In this document: one piece after another, positions 8,530-9,212 of the stretch
Layout of the letters: each line of letters opens with the position of its first letter
How positions within the stretch are numbered: position 1 is the first letter of the stretch
From: Spartobacteria bacterium
Lineage (GTDB): Bacteria > Verrucomicrobiota > Verrucomicrobiae > Chthoniobacterales > UBA6821
Direction of reading: 5' to 3'
Assembly: GCA_003136515.1 (NCBI GenBank)
Contig: PLEU01000065.1
Span: 19,378-28,589 of the forward strand
DNA length: 9,212 nucleotides
The notes under the pieces: generated by a model
Told to the model about the DNA's origin: nothing
What the model saw: only the letters and a program-made list of their open reading frames with translations
Databases searched by the model: none
Made by a program: the position numbers and the translations under genes

Positions 8530-9212
8530 ACTCATCAATCCCCAAGCAATCGGTGCATGTTCTCATCCTTGAGAGCAACCCTCTTGCTGCTTCGGCCGCG
8601 GTCAACCTGCTGCCCAGAGAATTCACTCATCGAATCGTTCTCTCTGTAGATGAGGCAGAGTCGCAGCTCGACCGGCAAACACCCGACCTGCTTCTTTGCG
8701 CCGATGACCTGCCCGAGGAATCGGGCCTCATGTTTCTGGCTCGCACCCGTCACAAGTGGGAGAACATGAAGCGCATTCTTATGGTTCCCGATCCGGACGG
8801 AGAGCTTTTCTTCGACGCGCTACGGGAAGTTCCTTGTCTTTCCTTTATGAGCAAACCGCTGGAAAAGCGGGGGTTTCTTAGGGTCATTCACCACGCCCTC
8901 TGGGAATCGGCACCTGATTCAGGTGATGAAGAAGTGTTCCCTTCGGGTCCTGACTCGATTGAGTCACGCTCCGAGGATCTTCCGACCGTCATTAAGTCTA
9001 CCGATATTCTCATTCTCGAGGCCGACCAGTCGGCAGCGGCCCGTCTCGTTACACTCTTACCGTGGGGTTTCCGACATCTAACTGTTACTTCCATCGAGGC
9101 TGCAGAGTCGCAGCTCGACCGGCAAACACCCGACCTGCTTCTTTGTGCCGATGACCTGCCTGAGGAATCGGGCCTCATGTTTCTGGCTCGCACCCGTCAC
9201 AAGTGGGAGAAC
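8526..9212 (+). CDS. Tandem degenerate receiver (pseudo-REC) protein, 3' end outside the window
   Basis: 229 codons are visible with no stop. The ATG overlaps the preceding TGA (ATGA), so translation is probably coupled to the glycosyltransferase-STAS gene; no separate Shine-Dalgarno is seen. Unit 1 (residues about 10-125) follows the receiver fold: strand VHVLILESN, then PDLLLCADDLPEESGLMFL in place of the usual DLVLLDxxMPxxSGLELL, strand RILMVPD, and CLSFMSKPL with the conserved Lys-Pro (Lys110). The phospho-acceptor Asp aligns with Ala59 in CADD, and the usual acidic pair at the end of strand 1 is reduced to ESN (residues 16-18). The domain is thus probably not phosphorylated in the normal way. 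After an acidic linker (about 130-155) a second unit starts (DILILEADQ) and is cut by the window edge; it has the same CADD. Function is unknown. Phosphate-independent signalling or protein binding in polysaccharide control is possible. Confidence 0.82.
   Translation, partial: MNSSIPKQSVHVLILESNPLAASAAVNLLPREFTHRIVLSVDEAESQLDRQTPDLLLCADDLPEESGLMFLARTRHKWENMKRILMVPDPDGELFFDALREVPCLSFMSKPLEKRGFLRVIHHALWESAPDSGDEEVFPSGPDSIESRSEDLPTVIKSTDILILEADQSAAARLVTLLPWGFRHLTVTSIEAAESQLDRQTPDLLLCADDLPEESGLMFLARTRHKWEN
8655..8765 (+). repeat. In-frame direct repeat, copy 1
   Basis: A 111-bp segment encoding residues 44-80 of the pseudoreceiver protein. It recurs 447 bp (exactly 149 codons) downstream with two differences in 111 bases, both synonymous (TGC/TGT and CCC/CCT). 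Similarity stops abruptly at the left end: the 33 residues before it are only about 45% identical between units. Copy 1 continues past 8765 with ATGAAGCGC. Confidence 0.95.
9102..9212 (+). repeat. In-frame direct repeat, copy 2, reaching the window edge
   Basis: Second copy, encoding residues 193-229. It is 109/111 identical to copy 1 and identical in protein sequence. The last 51 bases of the window are exactly identical between copies, so the true right end of the repeat is not visible. Confidence 0.95.

Noticed and set aside
8535..9193. Minus-strand reading frames at 8535-8753 and 8888-9193
   Set aside because: They are shadows of the pseudoreceiver gene; part of their mutual similarity only reflects the direct repeat.

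Overview
The window looks like a chromosomal segment of a Gram-negative bacterium that makes envelope polysaccharide. The organism cannot be named from sequence alone. A probable KpsF/GutQ-type sugar-phosphate isomerase at the left edge (Kdo pathway, hence LPS or capsule), two glycosyltransferases, weak or absent Shine-Dalgarno sites and a WecG-type enzyme fused to STAS domains would fit a PVC-group bacterium such as a verrucomicrobium. That placement is a low-confidence inference.

Layout. (1) At 1-105 on the minus strand lies the N-terminus of a KpsF/GutQ-family protein that runs off the left edge. (2) Divergent from it, 267-1271 plus, is a CgeB-like group-1 glycosyltransferase, followed by a plausible intrinsic terminator at 1411-1441. 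(3) From 6913 down to 1490 on the minus strand is a two-gene operon: a small HPt protein and, 18 nt later, a 1672-residue membrane-bound hybrid histidine kinase (8 TM segments, an extracytoplasmic sensor, another TM, PAS-PAS-GAF-PAS-GAF, HisKA-HATPase, REC-REC). The kinase has no HPt domain of its own, so the two genes look like one phosphorelay. (4) Divergent from that operon, about 7039-8529 plus, is a WecG/TagA/CpsF glycosyltransferase fused to two C-terminal STAS domains. It overlaps by ATGA a downstream gene (8526 to beyond 9212) that encodes tandem degenerate receiver domains.

Working model (inference): the HPt-kinase operon and the glycosyltransferase-STAS-pseudoreceiver operon share an intergenic region and form one regulated polysaccharide locus. 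A phosphorelay (His-Asp-His) sits on one side. On the other, a sugar-transfer enzyme carries two STAS modules of the kind used in Ser-phosphorylation partner switching.

The points most worth a second look are the glycosyltransferase-STAS-STAS fusion; a 111-bp in-frame direct repeat (109/111 identical) inside the pseudoreceiver gene, whose second copy reaches the last base of the window; loss of the phospho-acceptor Asp in those receivers; and a possible +1 frameshift or one-base error at the 5' end of the glycosyltransferase-STAS gene. No tRNA, rRNA, CRISPR array, insertion sequence or integrase was seen, and no gene-free stretch exceeds 300 bases.
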